The position numbers and the translations under genes are program-made. The notes under the pieces are model-generated. The model had not been told where the DNA came from. It worked only from the letters and a program-made list of their open reading frames with translations, and did not search any database. This document shows positions 1-7,747 of a DNA stretch of 19,121 nucleotides, piece after piece. Each line of letters opens with the position of its first letter. Positions within the stretch are counted from its first letter, which is position 1. The stretch comes from JBLHKS01 sp047620505 (lineage in GTDB: Bacteria > Verrucomicrobiota > Verrucomicrobiia > Verrucomicrobiales > DEV007): contig JBLHKS010000139.1 of the NCBI GenBank assembly GCA_047620505.1, positions 1-19,121 of the forward strand, in the 5' to 3' direction.

Positions 1-1
1 C

Positions 2-43
2 TCAAATGGCTCCGAGGATGGCGACGAACTCCCTGACTTCTGA
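2..43 (+). CDS. possible C-terminal end of an upstream gene (partial)
   Basis: One forward frame is open from the window edge to a TGA at 41-43 and reads SNGSEDGDELPDF before the stop. An acidic, polar tail like this is plausible for a protein C-terminus, and a strong palindrome begins at the stop codon, as expected at a gene end. Only 13 codons are visible, so no family can be given and the frame could be open by chance. Confidence 0.3.
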   Translation, partial: SNGSEDGDELPDF

Positions 44-69
44 GCGAGCGGGTTGCAACCCGCTCGCTC
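42..69. terminator. perfect 28-nt palindrome, candidate terminator
   Basis: The sequence is perfectly self-complementary. As RNA it gives an 11-bp stem (GAGCGAGCGGG with CCCGCTCGCTC) around the loop TTGCAA. It starts within the stop codon of the putative upstream gene end. The sequence after it (gttgcttctta) is only moderately T-rich, so it may be a terminator or a dispersed palindromic repeat. The 12-mer CGCTCGCTCGTT at its right edge (61-72) recurs at 1829-1840 in the next intergenic region, which favours a repeat family. Confidence 0.4.
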
Positions 70-120
70 GTTGCTTCTTAAGCGAGGCAACGGATGAATC
101 ATAACCCGATTCAATACACA

Positions 121-193
121 AGGATGGCGCTTCCAGCCCGTCCGCCGGTCGACCTGCCGAGCTATGCCAGGGACGGGCTGGAAGCACCATCCT
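121..193. repeat. REP-like inverted repeat hairpin
   Basis: Two 23-nt arms at 121-143 and 171-193 are reverse complements with a single mismatch (C at 128 against the arm's other half). The arms contain CTTCCAGCCCGTCC and GGACGGGCTGGAAG, around a 27-nt central segment. The size, high GC and intergenic position match REP or BIME-type extragenic palindromes that are mobilised by RAYT transposases. No RAYT gene is in the window. A short forward frame across it (94-315) is not convincing as a gene. Confidence 0.75.
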
Positions 194-352
194 ACTTTTT
201 GCGCTCAAGCGATCATTTCTGCCCGAGCGGCATTAGTATAATTTCAATAAATACCAAGGCTAATTGTAGACAAGCTCCTGCGGTTATCTTAAATTTCAAA
301 AATTCTTCAGCTTAAGGATTCGCAAATTGTCTATTTTTCTAAAAAATAAGAC
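194..352 (+). promoter_or_regulatory. AT-rich leader with a candidate -10 box
   Basis: This 159-nt stretch is clearly AT-richer than the flanks and lies just upstream of the first complete gene. It contains a perfect TATAAT at 237-242, but no good -35 hexamer at 16-18 nt spacing, so the promoter call is weak. The last part (331-350) is a run of T then A (ctatttttctaaaaaataag) that could form a weak AT hairpin. No other element is recognisable. Confidence 0.3.
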
Positions 353-1681
353 TTGTCTGCTAAAAAGTTCAAGTTAATGATCCGCACAAGCCAAAAACCC
401 CAACTCTCGGCACTTTCAATGATTTCATCCAACGAGCCAGCTGATTTGCCTCTGTCTCAACCTTCTGAGGTTGAAGGAGTTACTTCGGCGGTCGTCGACA
501 GTGTCTCGACTGAAACCCAGCCAGATTTGGAATCAGCGTCGATGATCGATTTTTTTGAGACGCCAGCCCCGCTGGTCGTCACTGGCGAAACGGCCTTGGA
601 ACTCAGCGCGTATCTTCAGCGGGATCTCCTGAACAAGCTGGAGCTCGAATCTGAAGAGACTCAGGCGATCCTTTTTTCGCCCGAGTTGGAAAGCGGAATT
701 CTTGGGTCATTGGCGGAGGCCTTGAGCGCATCTTTTCCAGGGCTGACTACTGAATTACTCGAGTCCGTCGCTCCTGATCAGTGGGGAATTCTGATTCGCG
801 CCCTGATTCGAAGAACCATTTCGCCCGCAAAGCGCCGGGTGCTGATCGTCGACGATTTCGATACGATTTTTCTCTCGCCGCAGGGCGAACGCGAGCAGTT
901 TACCCGAGTGTTGGCGCAGATCGCACGCGACCCCAGCATCACCGTTGTCATAGGCATTCCGGAAGGATCGGTTTTGCGATGCAGCAAATTGCCGGGCTTG
1001 AAGCAGTCGCTGCGCGAAGGCGCAAAATTCCGCGCGACCGACGAAATTTGGGCGAAACCGGCGCTTTCTCCGAGTTCGCGAGCAGCCCAGAAACTGCGAA
1101 ACGGTGGGGACACCTTCTATAAGTGGCTTCTGGACGTTTCGGACACGATTTCAGATATGGCCGTCGGTCGAATGGCGGCAATCGCGACCGTAACTTCCGC
1201 CGTCGTCGCGCTCGCGATCGCTGGGGTGATGTTTTTCGCTTTTCCAGATCGAAACTCTGGTTCTGAACGTTCATCGCAGGTCGCAGCAGCGATTCCGAGC
1301 CAGAATGGGGCTACCGAGATTGCTGTGCTTCCTGAGCCCGACCCGATTCCGATTACTCCGAGCGGCGATCAGCAGCTGCTGGCAGCTCCGGGGGCTGCGA
1401 GCGACCCGAATATCGAGGCGACGCCGGTTTTTGGAGATGGGGAGGCCATCGAAATTATCATGGGTGACGAGGCTCGTCTCCCTCCAACGAATTTGACGCC
1501 GGTTTCGAGCGACAGCGCTCGGCGACCGGAATCAAAACCTGGAAACAATGAAACCCAAGCCAATAAGGATGGCGCGCCAGCTGGCGATGACGGCGATTTT
1601 CCCGAGAAATCGGCCTCGTCTTCGGCTGACGCCTCATCCGGGCGTGGAGAGGGTGAACCGGAGTTGAATTCAGATGATTGA
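353..1681 (+). CDS. membrane protein with degenerate AAA/STAND-like NTPase domain
   Basis: Function unknown. A disordered N-terminus of about 60 residues is followed by an alpha/beta region, about 72-235, that resembles an AAA or STAND P-loop domain. RRVLIVDDFDTIF (161-173) looks like a Walker B strand, and ITVVIGIPEG (196-205) like the following strand. The expected Walker A position reads PLVVTGETALEL (73-84) and lacks GxxxxGK[S/T]. One transmembrane helix spans about 274-297, followed by a 145-residue Pro/Ser/Asp/Glu-rich tail. The topology, with an NTPase-like domain, one membrane helix and a presumably external disordered tail, recalls ExeA/GspA-type ATPases, but this is weak. The start shown is TTG at 353. 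ATG at 377 (residue 9) and ATG at 419 (residue 23) are real alternatives, and none has a clear ribosome binding site. Confidence 0.75.
   Translation: MSAKKFKLMIRTSQKPQLSALSMISSNEPADLPLSQPSEVEGVTSAVVDSVSTETQPDLESASMIDFFETPAPLVVTGETALELSAYLQRDLLNKLELESEETQAILFSPELESGILGSLAEALSASFPGLTTELLESVAPDQWGILIRALIRRTISPAKRRVLIVDDFDTIFLSPQGEREQFTRVLAQIARDPSITVVIGIPEGSVLRCSKLPGLKQSLREGAKFRATDEIWAKPALSPSSRAAQKLRNGGDTFYKWLLDVSDTISDMAVGRMAAIATVTSAVVALAIAGVMFFAFPDRNSGSERSSQVAAAIPSQNGATEIAVLPEPDPIPITPSGDQQLLAAPGAASDPNIEATPVFGDGEAIEIIMGDEARLPPTNLTPVSSDSARRPESKPGNNETQANKDGAPAGDDGDFPEKSASSSADASSGRGEGEPELNSDD
1370..1381. repeat. dispersed palindrome CAGCAGCTGCTG, copy 1
   Basis: Exact 12-mer inside the NTPase-like gene, read as Gln-Gln-Leu-Leu (residues 340-343) in the disordered tail; right flank G extends it to CAGCAGCTGCTGG. 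Confidence 0.85.
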
Positions 1682-1812
1682 ACTCGATTTCAGGCCCCGA
1701 TTCACGCCGGAGAAGGTGAACGAATCCCAACCAACCAGGAAAGAAGGGGAGGCGGCGTCACGGGCGCAACCTTCACTTCCGGCCCAACACTGAAGGTACC
1801 TCGGGCGGCGTC

Positions 1813-1886
1813 GCGAGCAGGGCCCAAGCGCTCGCTCGTTTAGCCCGGGGCCCTTCTCCGGTTGGGGAGGGGCAGGTTGGGATGAA
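1813..1886. repeat. intergenic repeat-like GC-rich stem region
   Basis: In the spacer before the sulfatase there are competing inverted repeats: GCGAGC (1813-1818) with GCTCGC (1830-1835), and AGGGCCC (1819-1825) with GGGCCCT (1848-1854). CCCTTCTCC then faces GGGGAGGGG across GGTT (1851-1873). The style resembles the dispersed GC-rich repeats seen between genes in many bacteria. CGCTCGCTCGTT (1829-1840) is shared with the palindrome at 42-69. The rest of the spacer (1682-1812 and 1887-1966) holds nothing I recognise. Confidence 0.4.
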
Positions 1887-1966
1887 GTTCGAGCAAATTA
1901 GTGAAGGCGGCCTGACGTTGGCAAAAATCCGTGCTTCGAGGCGAAAGGCTGCTAAAGCTGAGCGCC

Positions 1967-3871
1967 ATGAAGCCCCTTTTTGCTTTTCTGACGTCGGTCT
2001 CGCTTGCGTTGATACCAGCAGCTGCTGGCGCGGCCGATCTGCCGAACATTCTGTGGATTACGAGCGAGGACAACGGCCTCGAACTCGGCTGCTACGGCGA
2101 CAATTACGCTGTTTCTCCGCATATCGACGGGCTTGCCGCTCGGAGCCTGCGCTACGTCAACGCGCTTTCGACTGCCCCGGTTTGCGCGCCCGCTCGGACG
2201 ACGATCATTTCCGGAATTTACCCGCCCGCATCTGGCGGAATGCACATGCGTTCGATGGCTGAGTTGCCTGCTGACTTCAAAATGTATCCCGAGTTTCTCA
2301 AAGAGTTAGGATATTATTGCACGAACAACTCAAAAGAGGACTACAACCTCAAAAAGCCGGCCGATCTCTGGCATGAATCCAGCAAGAAAGGGCACTGGAA
2401 GAATCGTCCGGAAGGCGTGCCGTTTTTCGCTATCTTCAATCACACGATCAGCCACGAAAGCCAGATTCGAAACGCGATTTCGCCTGAAGACCAGATTCAT
2501 GATCCGGCTGGTGCTCGGATTCCCGCTTACCATCCAGATACGGCTGAAGTTCGCCGCGATTGGGCTCAGTACTACGATCGGATCACGATGATGGACAAGC
2601 TTGTGGGTAAGAATCTAAAGGAACTCGAGGAAGCCGGCCTCGCCGATGACACGATCGTTTTCTACTACGGTGACCACGGTTCGGGAATGCCGCGGCACAA
2701 GCGCTGGCCTTACAATTCCGGTCTGAATGTGCCGATGCTCGTTCACTTTCCGAAAAAGTGGGCTCACCTCGCCCCGGAAGGCTACGAAGCGGGCGCAGTG
2801 AGCGATCGGATCGTTGGATTTATCGACCTCGCGCCGACTCTGCTGAGTATCGTTGGTACCGAGCCGCCCAAGTGGATGCAAGGCCTCGCGTTCGCTGGAA
2901 AATTCGAGACGGAGGAGCCTGAATTTGGCTACGGATTTCGCGACCGGATGGATGAGCGGATCGACATGGTTCGGACAGTCCGCGGCAAGCGCTTCAACTA
3001 CATTCGCAATTACAAGCCGCACAAACTTTACGGCCAATACATTCAATACATGTTCGTCACGCCGACAACGCAGACCTGGCACGACATGTTCCACGCTGGC
3101 GAGTTGAGCGAAGCCCAATCGCATTTCTGGCAGACAAAACCGGCGGAAGAACTCTATGATCTCCAGGAAGATCCGGATGAAGTTAACAATCTAGCGGGGT
3201 CTGCGGAGCACGCTGAGACTCTCGCGAAGATGCGTCAGGCTCATGCGGATTGGTCAGCCGAAGTCAAGGACGTTGGGCTGTTGGCCGAATGGGAATTCCA
3301 TCATCGCGCCGCTGAAGCCGGGGTGACGCCGTACGAAGTCGGGCACGATCCGGAGTTGTTTGATCACGAAAGCATCTACGCGGCTGCGGAGCTTGCGAAT
3401 CTGGCCAAAGCTGACGAATTGCCGGAAGTTGTCAGTTTGTTAGGTGCCGAAGACAGCGCGGTTCGATACTGGGGAGCGGTTGGATTGTTGATCCAGGAAA
3501 AAGCAGGTCTCAAGGCCGGATACCAGCAGATGCTGGCTGCGCTGGAGGACGAATCGCCGATTGTCCAGATTATCGCCGCCGAATCCCTCGGCCGTTACGG
3601 TTCTGACGATGATGCTGCGAAAGCAATGGAAGTCCTGCTCGGCCACATCAAACCCGAGGGCAATACCTACTTGGGAATCGCAGCTTGGAACGCAATCGAC
3701 TACCTCGGTGAAGTGGCAAAACCAGCCGTGGACACGCTCGTCGCGACTTCGGACAAGCCCGCAAGTCCGCCTGAGCGCGTTGGAAACTATGCAAAGAGTC
3801 TGAAGTCGAAGGTCCTCGCGGATCTCGGCGTCAAGCCTGCTAGAGAAAAGGATAAGAAGAAGAAAAAATGA
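1967..3871 (+). CDS. secreted Cys-type sulfatase (heparan N-sulfatase-like) with HEAT-repeat tail
   Basis: Predicted to hydrolyse sulfate esters or sulfamates on polysaccharides outside the cytoplasm. I chose ATG 1967 over an in-frame GTG at 1931 because it opens a signal peptide (MKPLFAFLTSVSLALIPAAAGA, cleavage near residue 22). Residues 25-60 start the alkaline-phosphatase fold (NILWITSEDNG, metal ligands near D35/N36). CAPAR at 73-77 is the canonical CxPxR motif whose Cys becomes formylglycine. GDHGSG at 235-240 supplies the second metal pair (D236, H237). The order and wording are closest to the N-sulfoglucosamine sulfohydrolase group. Residues about 468-597 form HEAT-like helical repeats, an addition absent from the animal enzyme. 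The C-terminus is a run of lysines. A formylglycine-generating enzyme is not in the window. The true substrate cannot be read from sequence. Confidence 0.93.
   Translation: MKPLFAFLTSVSLALIPAAAGAADLPNILWITSEDNGLELGCYGDNYAVSPHIDGLAARSLRYVNALSTAPVCAPARTTIISGIYPPASGGMHMRSMAELPADFKMYPEFLKELGYYCTNNSKEDYNLKKPADLWHESSKKGHWKNRPEGVPFFAIFNHTISHESQIRNAISPEDQIHDPAGARIPAYHPDTAEVRRDWAQYYDRITMMDKLVGKNLKELEEAGLADDTIVFYYGDHGSGMPRHKRWPYNSGLNVPMLVHFPKKWAHLAPEGYEAGAVSDRIVGFIDLAPTLLSIVGTEPPKWMQGLAFAGKFETEEPEFGYGFRDRMDERIDMVRTVRGKRFNYIRNYKPHKLYGQYIQYMFVTPTTQTWHDMFHAGELSEAQSHFWQTKPAEELYDLQEDPDEVNNLAGSAEHAETLAKMRQAHADWSAEVKDVGLLAEWEFHHRAAEAGVTPYEVGHDPELFDHESIYAAAELANLAKADELPEVVSLLGAEDSAVRYWGAVGLLIQEKAGLKAGYQQMLAALEDESPIVQIIAAESLGRYGSDDDAAKAMEVLLGHIKPEGNTYLGIAAWNAIDYLGEVAKPAVDTLVATSDKPASPPERVGNYAKSLKSKVLADLGVKPAREKDKKKKK
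2016..2027. repeat. dispersed palindrome CAGCAGCTGCTG, copy 2
   Basis: Exact copy within the 14-mer CCAGCAGCTGCTGG (2015-2028), inside the sulfatase signal peptide, read in a different frame as Pro-Ala-Ala-Ala-Gly with codons GCA GCT GCT. Confidence 0.85.
3524..3535. repeat. near copy of the dispersed palindrome (CAGCAGATGCTG)
   Basis: One mismatch, in the HEAT region of the sulfatase gene, read as Gln-Gln-Met-Leu. Confidence 0.4.
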
Positions 3872-4065
3872 AACCAATTGAATATGCAGAGTTACGATAT
3901 CTCAATTTGGAAAAGATTTGCCATTTTCAGCTATATCCGAAAAAGCAGAGGATTTACCTTTTTACAGGGTCTCCGATTCCAATCGTAGCGAAAGGCGAAT
4001 ACGCGGTCTCCATTTGCAAAGCAATAGGGATCGAAGTGCCGTTAGCTTGGGGAAGTTTCCTATAG
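3868..4065 (+). CDS. small hypothetical protein (65 aa) coupled to the sulfatase
   Basis: The ATG overlaps the sulfatase stop (ATGA, 3868-3871), and AAGAAGAAAAA lies upstream as a possible ribosome binding site, an arrangement typical of translational coupling. The product has no signal peptide or membrane helix. It reads as alternating strands (KICHFQLYPKKQRIYLFTG, then SPIPIVAKGEYAVSICKAIG) and could be a small beta-rich domain. I recognise no family. Its base use is AT-richer than the flanking genes, which may mean recent acquisition or a non-coding spacer. Its stop (TAG 4063-4065) shares the palindrome CTATAG with the stop of the converging acetyltransferase. Confidence 0.45.
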   Translation: MKPIEYAELRYLNLEKICHFQLYPKKQRIYLFTGSPIPIVAKGEYAVSICKAIGIEVPLAWGSFL

Positions 4066-4563
4066 CATCAGCTGCCAGTACTCGACATCGATCCAGCGTT
4101 CGAATTTTCGCCCGACTTCTTTGTAGTGGGCGACTTTTTTGAAGCCGAGCTTCTCGTGCAGACGAGCGCTCGGCGCATTCGGAACTGCCAGTCCGCCAAT
4201 CGCGACGTGGAAACCGCGTTCACGGACTTCGCTGATCACTTTAGCGTAGAGCGCCGGCCCGATCCCTTGGCCGATCGCCTCATGATCAAGGTAAATGCTA
4301 AGCTCAACGGTCTTTCGATAGGCGTGCCGCGCTTGCCAGGCATGAGCGTAGGCGTAGCCCGTGATCGCGCCATCTTCGGCCTCGCTGACGAATTTCGGAT
4401 AGTCAGAAGCGACCGCTTCGAGCCTGTTTCGCATCTCAACATCTGAAATCGGCTCGACTTCGAAAGTGATCACGGTTTCGCGAATGTAATAATTGTAGAT
4501 TTCGGCGATCGCGGCGGTGTCTTCCGCGGGCCGACATGGGCGAATGATCGGGCGTGTGGTCAT
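4060..4563 (-). CDS. GNAT N-acetyltransferase (phosphinothricin acetyltransferase-like)
   Basis: A 167-aa GNAT-fold protein that uses acetyl-CoA to acetylate a small amine. It matches the PAT/MnaT group, which acts on phosphinothricin-like compounds or methionine sulfone. Visible features are the N-terminal IRP.R..D..AI..IYN.Y(I)..T..TFE pattern (residues 7-35), the acetyl-CoA-binding loop GQGIG at 98-102, and the C-terminal NAPSARLHEKLGF segment followed by G.K....W.DV.Y(W)QL. I chose ATG 4563 because homologs of this group begin right before the IRP motif. The frame stays open upstream to 4695, but that would run into the divergent gene. Substrate specificity is not readable. It converges with the small ORF at 3868-4065 and overlaps it by 6 nt. 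Confidence 0.9.
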   Translation of the reverse strand: MTTRPIIRPCRPAEDTAAIAEIYNYYIRETVITFEVEPISDVEMRNRLEAVASDYPKFVSEAEDGAITGYAYAHAWQARHAYRKTVELSIYLDHEAIGQGIGPALYAKVISEVRERGFHVAIGGLAVPNAPSARLHEKLGFKKVAHYKEVGRKFERWIDVEYWQLML

Positions 4564-4606
4564 GATAAAGGAATGTCCAATTATCCGATCCTGGCTACAT
4601 TCAGCC

Positions 4607-5320
4607 ATGAAAAATCGCGTCATCATCGCCCTTATTTTCGGACTTTTCGGCTCAATCTCTTCGGCTTGGGCTGAGATCCCGGAAGGATTTGTCATCGCGG
4701 AAGGGACGCTGTCGCCAGACGGAAAATTCGGAGTGATCGCGCCGGACTGGGATCACGGCGAAGAGCAGAATAGCAACGCGATTGTCGAAGTCACGACGGG
4801 GCGAGTCGTTCACACGATTCAGGCTGAGACCGGATATCAGAAGATGAATCACGGCGGTCTCTACGCTTCCTGGAGCAAGGACGGCCAGCAGCTGCTGTGG
4901 ACGGTGGACGGAAAATGGTTCCCCCGCGCGCTGATTCTCATCGATCTCGGCAAGAACGGAAAAGTCGAGCAAACGGACCTTCTCGCAGCGTGCCAGGACG
5001 AAATGCTGAAGCGGTCGAAGGCGAAATTTCCCGCCGAGTACAAGGCGACGAAAGAGGCTGGGGGAGTTGGAACGGCTTATCCTGACGGATTCACAATTGG
5101 CTTCAATTATCAAAGAGAGGAGGCGCTCAAATTTCCGCTGAAGATCGAACTCGACCTGACGAATGATCCGAAGCTACTCGCTGGCGCAAACGACGAATTT
5201 ACGCAACGCCTTCTTGAAGGCGGGATGACGGCAAAGGTGAGTCGCTCGGGTAAAATTCGCTTTTCCGGGTTTGTGATTCTCGGCCCGGCGGAGGCTTTGA
5301 AAACGCGGGATCCAGAATAG
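4607..5320 (+). CDS. secreted hypothetical protein
   Basis: A 237-aa protein that begins with a clear signal peptide (MKNRVIIALIFGLFGSISSAWA, cleavage after residue 22). That is why I chose ATG 4607 rather than the longer frame from 4517, which overlaps the divergent acetyltransferase. The mature part contains two WD40/TolB-like strand turns, LSPDGKFGVIAPD (near 32) and SWSKDGQQLLWTVDG (near 88), suggesting a small beta-propeller-like or beta-sandwich protein. A charged helical segment follows near 120-145. No catalytic motif is visible and I do not recognise a named family. It ends 6 nt before the stop of the converging 803-aa gene. The palindrome CAGCAGCTGCTG lies inside as codons for Gln-Gln-Leu-Leu. 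Confidence 0.8.
   Translation: MKNRVIIALIFGLFGSISSAWAEIPEGFVIAEGTLSPDGKFGVIAPDWDHGEEQNSNAIVEVTTGRVVHTIQAETGYQKMNHGGLYASWSKDGQQLLWTVDGKWFPRALILIDLGKNGKVEQTDLLAACQDEMLKRSKAKFPAEYKATKEAGGVGTAYPDGFTIGFNYQREEALKFPLKIELDLTNDPKLLAGANDEFTQRLLEGGMTAKVSRSGKIRFSGFVILGPAEALKTRDPE
4886..4897. repeat. dispersed palindrome CAGCAGCTGCTG, copy 3
   Basis: Exact copy in the secreted 237-aa protein gene, read as Gln-Gln-Leu-Leu. Confidence 0.85.
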
Positions 5321-5326
5321 AGGGCG

Positions 5327-7738
5327 CTACTCGGCGGTCGTGACCGACTGGAGGAGCGTCCTTAGATCGCCGCTTGCCAGCTTATCGTATGCTGCGATAA
5401 CAGTGTTCGTGTTCGTGCGATTCCAGGGCGTTTTCTGGATCTCCTCAAGCCACGATTTCAGAAAAGTCGCGTCCCGTCCCTCAAGAGCGGCGATCAACGC
5501 AAGAGTCGAAAAGTAGTAACTGGCGGCCTCGATCTCGGGGTTCTGGTTTTCAGCGCTGTTGACGTCTTCCAGTGCCAGCCAATCCAGAATTTGAACCTTG
5601 CTTGCCAAAGGAGTGAGCTTTTCGCTTGGATAGGCTGCTTCAAACGCTGCTTTTCCGGCACCGTCTCCAAAGCGACGATCGAGTTCCTGCATAGCAACCC
5701 AGTTCGCCAAGCCATCGCAGAACCAGCGGCGATCCGGGCTTGCGATCACCCGGTTAACCAGGAAAATTTCGACGCCTTCGTGAACCGCCATAAATGTGGC
5801 GATTTCGGGCGACATGAACCGCAGCCCTCCGCCGAGCATCCCCTTTGCATGATCTGGATCAGCTTCCCGGTAGCCTTTGAGCGCATCGTCGGCCTTTTCG
5901 CGAATCATCTTAACCATCGAACTGACTCCGGCGTCCGTCGTGTAATCGTCTGGAAGAATCACTGGCCATTCCAATGCTGGAATAATCTTCTCGATCGAGG
6001 ATTCGAGCCCTTTTTGCGTCAGCGATTGAATCGCGCTCGGATTAGCGTTAAAGTTATACACATAGCTGATTGTATCGCTCTCTGAATCGTAGACAAAACT
6101 GGGCTCGTGACCATCGGTGCTCAGAATTTCGCGGAGATGCGCCTTCGGCCAGATGTTTACTTTCCGGCCTGCGACCAATCGAAGAATCACCGTTTTGGGA
6201 TTGGCGAACATTTCGCCGTAGGCAGCAAATGCTTTTGTGATTTCCGGGTCGACGTCGGTCCCGTAGGCTCGCAGAGCGGCGAAATCTTTCTCTTCGAATC
6301 GAATCTCGACGCGCTCCTGTTCATCCAGCGTGTCCGCGATCGCGTTTCGGCCAGTCGAAAAGATCTCGGCGAATTCGGCCCCGATCTCGTCGACGGCTTC
6401 GGCCATTTCTGGAGGAAAAGTGAAAGTCGTCTCGCCGAAAGTTTTAGAAACTCGCGACACTTGAAGCGGATGCAATTCGGCTAGAGGATGAGCATCCGGA
6501 TTGGCCTCGTCAGCCTTTTGAGCGATCCGCGATTTCAGAGATTCAACGAGAGCGAGTCGCTCTTTCTCGAACGTTGCAGCCAGCAGCAGCTCACCGCCGA
6601 AACAGCGGTCGAGCGCCGCTTCAAACGTCGCCCAATCGAATCCACTCTTGGAAATTTGGATTCCCTTAGCTTTAAACGATTGAAAAACCCCGGGAGATTC
6701 CGCGGTCAATTTCATCAGCGAATACGCGGTCAGGTCGCGAACGAGCCTGCGCTTATGCGGGTGGGATTTCGAGTGATCGGCGCGCATTTCGAGACTCTCA
6801 AGATCCGCGCGGAACTGCTCGAGAGTCTGGCCTTCGCGTTGCACGAATTGAAAAATCCTCGCCATCCGGCTGACGAAAGCTTCCTGGCCATCCCTTGCGT
6901 GGAGCAGTGCAGAAAACAGATATCGACCGACAGCGTGCTCCAAAATGCTTTGGTCGTTCTTGAACATCGGTTCGATTTCATCCCAGATCAGCCGCTCGTT
7001 GAGCCAGTCGGCTCCGATTCTGGCGAGCTTGTTGGCCATGCCGCTGCGCATCGTTTCTGGAATCACCGAAATGAATTCCTGCGTGGAAGCACCGATTAAT
7101 TCCGCGCTGCGACCAGGCCGATAGAGGAGTAGCAAGTCGAGTTCAAGTGGGCTGGTTTCATCCGGCTCAATAATGAGAGAATCCAGACCGACGCCATCGC
7201 CCATGAACGGAGGATAAAATCCCCATTCTTTTCCGGAAACGGCGTATCGAATCTGATCGAAAACGTATAGCTGCTTCTTTAGGTATAGAGTTTTCGCTTC
7301 GATCGTGCTGTAAAGCCGGACGATGCCGAGATCTCCGCTCCAGTTTTTCCAGCAATCGCCAAACCGAGCGTAGTCAGCCACGGCGGCGTCAAAACGCGCT
7401 TCGTAACCCGGGCGGAGATCGTCTTTGGCCAGGAGCTGCGCGATCGTCCCGCGAATCGATTTACCGAGGTCCTGATTGTTGAAGAGCGTCTTAAACGCCC
7501 GGACCTCCTCCTCGATTTGTGCCCGCCGTGTTTCGCGCAGCCAAAGTAGGCGGCCCTGGATGTTTTCGACGACGTCGGCCTCGTCCTCCGGGAATTCAAT
7601 CCGAAGTCCTTCGATCTCAAGAGACGTGCGCGGCGCGACCTCCGGAGTGAAATTGAAAGTCGCACTAAAATCGTAAGCCCAAGCCGAAATCGCTAATGCG
7701 AATAGCGTCAGGATCGAAAATAGTGCCGTTCGGCTCAT
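5327..7738 (-). CDS. large secreted protein with degenerate zincin-like site
   Basis: An 803-aa protein with an N-terminal signal peptide (MSRTALFSILTLFALAISAWA). Most of it is helical and charged and matches no family I can name. Near the C-terminus, residues 649-679 read as FMAVHEGVE, a spacer, then WFCDGLANW. This is laid out like a gluzincin metallopeptidase (HExxH then W-x-E-G-x-A), but the second His is Glu657 and the downstream Glu is Asp675. So H653, E654, E657 and D675 are the candidate site residues. It may be an inactive peptidase-fold protein or a variant metal site. It follows the UPF0126 gene by 9 nt, so they are probably co-transcribed. Downstream it converges tail to tail with the gene ending at 5320 with no obvious terminator. 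Confidence 0.85.
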   Translation of the reverse strand: MSRTALFSILTLFALAISAWAYDFSATFNFTPEVAPRTSLEIEGLRIEFPEDEADVVENIQGRLLWLRETRRAQIEEEVRAFKTLFNNQDLGKSIRGTIAQLLAKDDLRPGYEARFDAAVADYARFGDCWKNWSGDLGIVRLYSTIEAKTLYLKKQLYVFDQIRYAVSGKEWGFYPPFMGDGVGLDSLIIEPDETSPLELDLLLLYRPGRSAELIGASTQEFISVIPETMRSGMANKLARIGADWLNERLIWDEIEPMFKNDQSILEHAVGRYLFSALLHARDGQEAFVSRMARIFQFVQREGQTLEQFRADLESLEMRADHSKSHPHKRRLVRDLTAYSLMKLTAESPGVFQSFKAKGIQISKSGFDWATFEAALDRCFGGELLLAATFEKERLALVESLKSRIAQKADEANPDAHPLAELHPLQVSRVSKTFGETTFTFPPEMAEAVDEIGAEFAEIFSTGRNAIADTLDEQERVEIRFEEKDFAALRAYGTDVDPEITKAFAAYGEMFANPKTVILRLVAGRKVNIWPKAHLREILSTDGHEPSFVYDSESDTISYVYNFNANPSAIQSLTQKGLESSIEKIIPALEWPVILPDDYTTDAGVSSMVKMIREKADDALKGYREADPDHAKGMLGGGLRFMSPEIATFMAVHEGVEIFLVNRVIASPDRRWFCDGLANWVAMQELDRRFGDGAGKAAFEAAYPSEKLTPLASKVQILDWLALEDVNSAENQNPEIEAASYYFSTLALIAALEGRDATFLKSWLEEIQKTPWNRTNTNTVIAAYDKLASGDLRTLLQSVTTAE

Positions 7739-7747
7739 CGAAGGCGC

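Noticed and set aside
94..315. 73-codon forward open frame
   Set aside because: It runs straight through the REP-like hairpin and into the AT-rich leader, with no coding character.
2615..3124. 169-codon reverse open frame
   Set aside because: It lies wholly antisense to the well-supported sulfatase domain and reads as no known protein.
6577..6593. Possible further copy of the palindrome (CAGCAGCAGCTC)
   Set aside because: Only the left half matches; the right half diverges, so it is a simple CAG run.
6488..7099. 203-codon forward frame
   Set aside because: It is antisense to the 803-aa secreted protein, whose signal peptide and length favour the minus strand.
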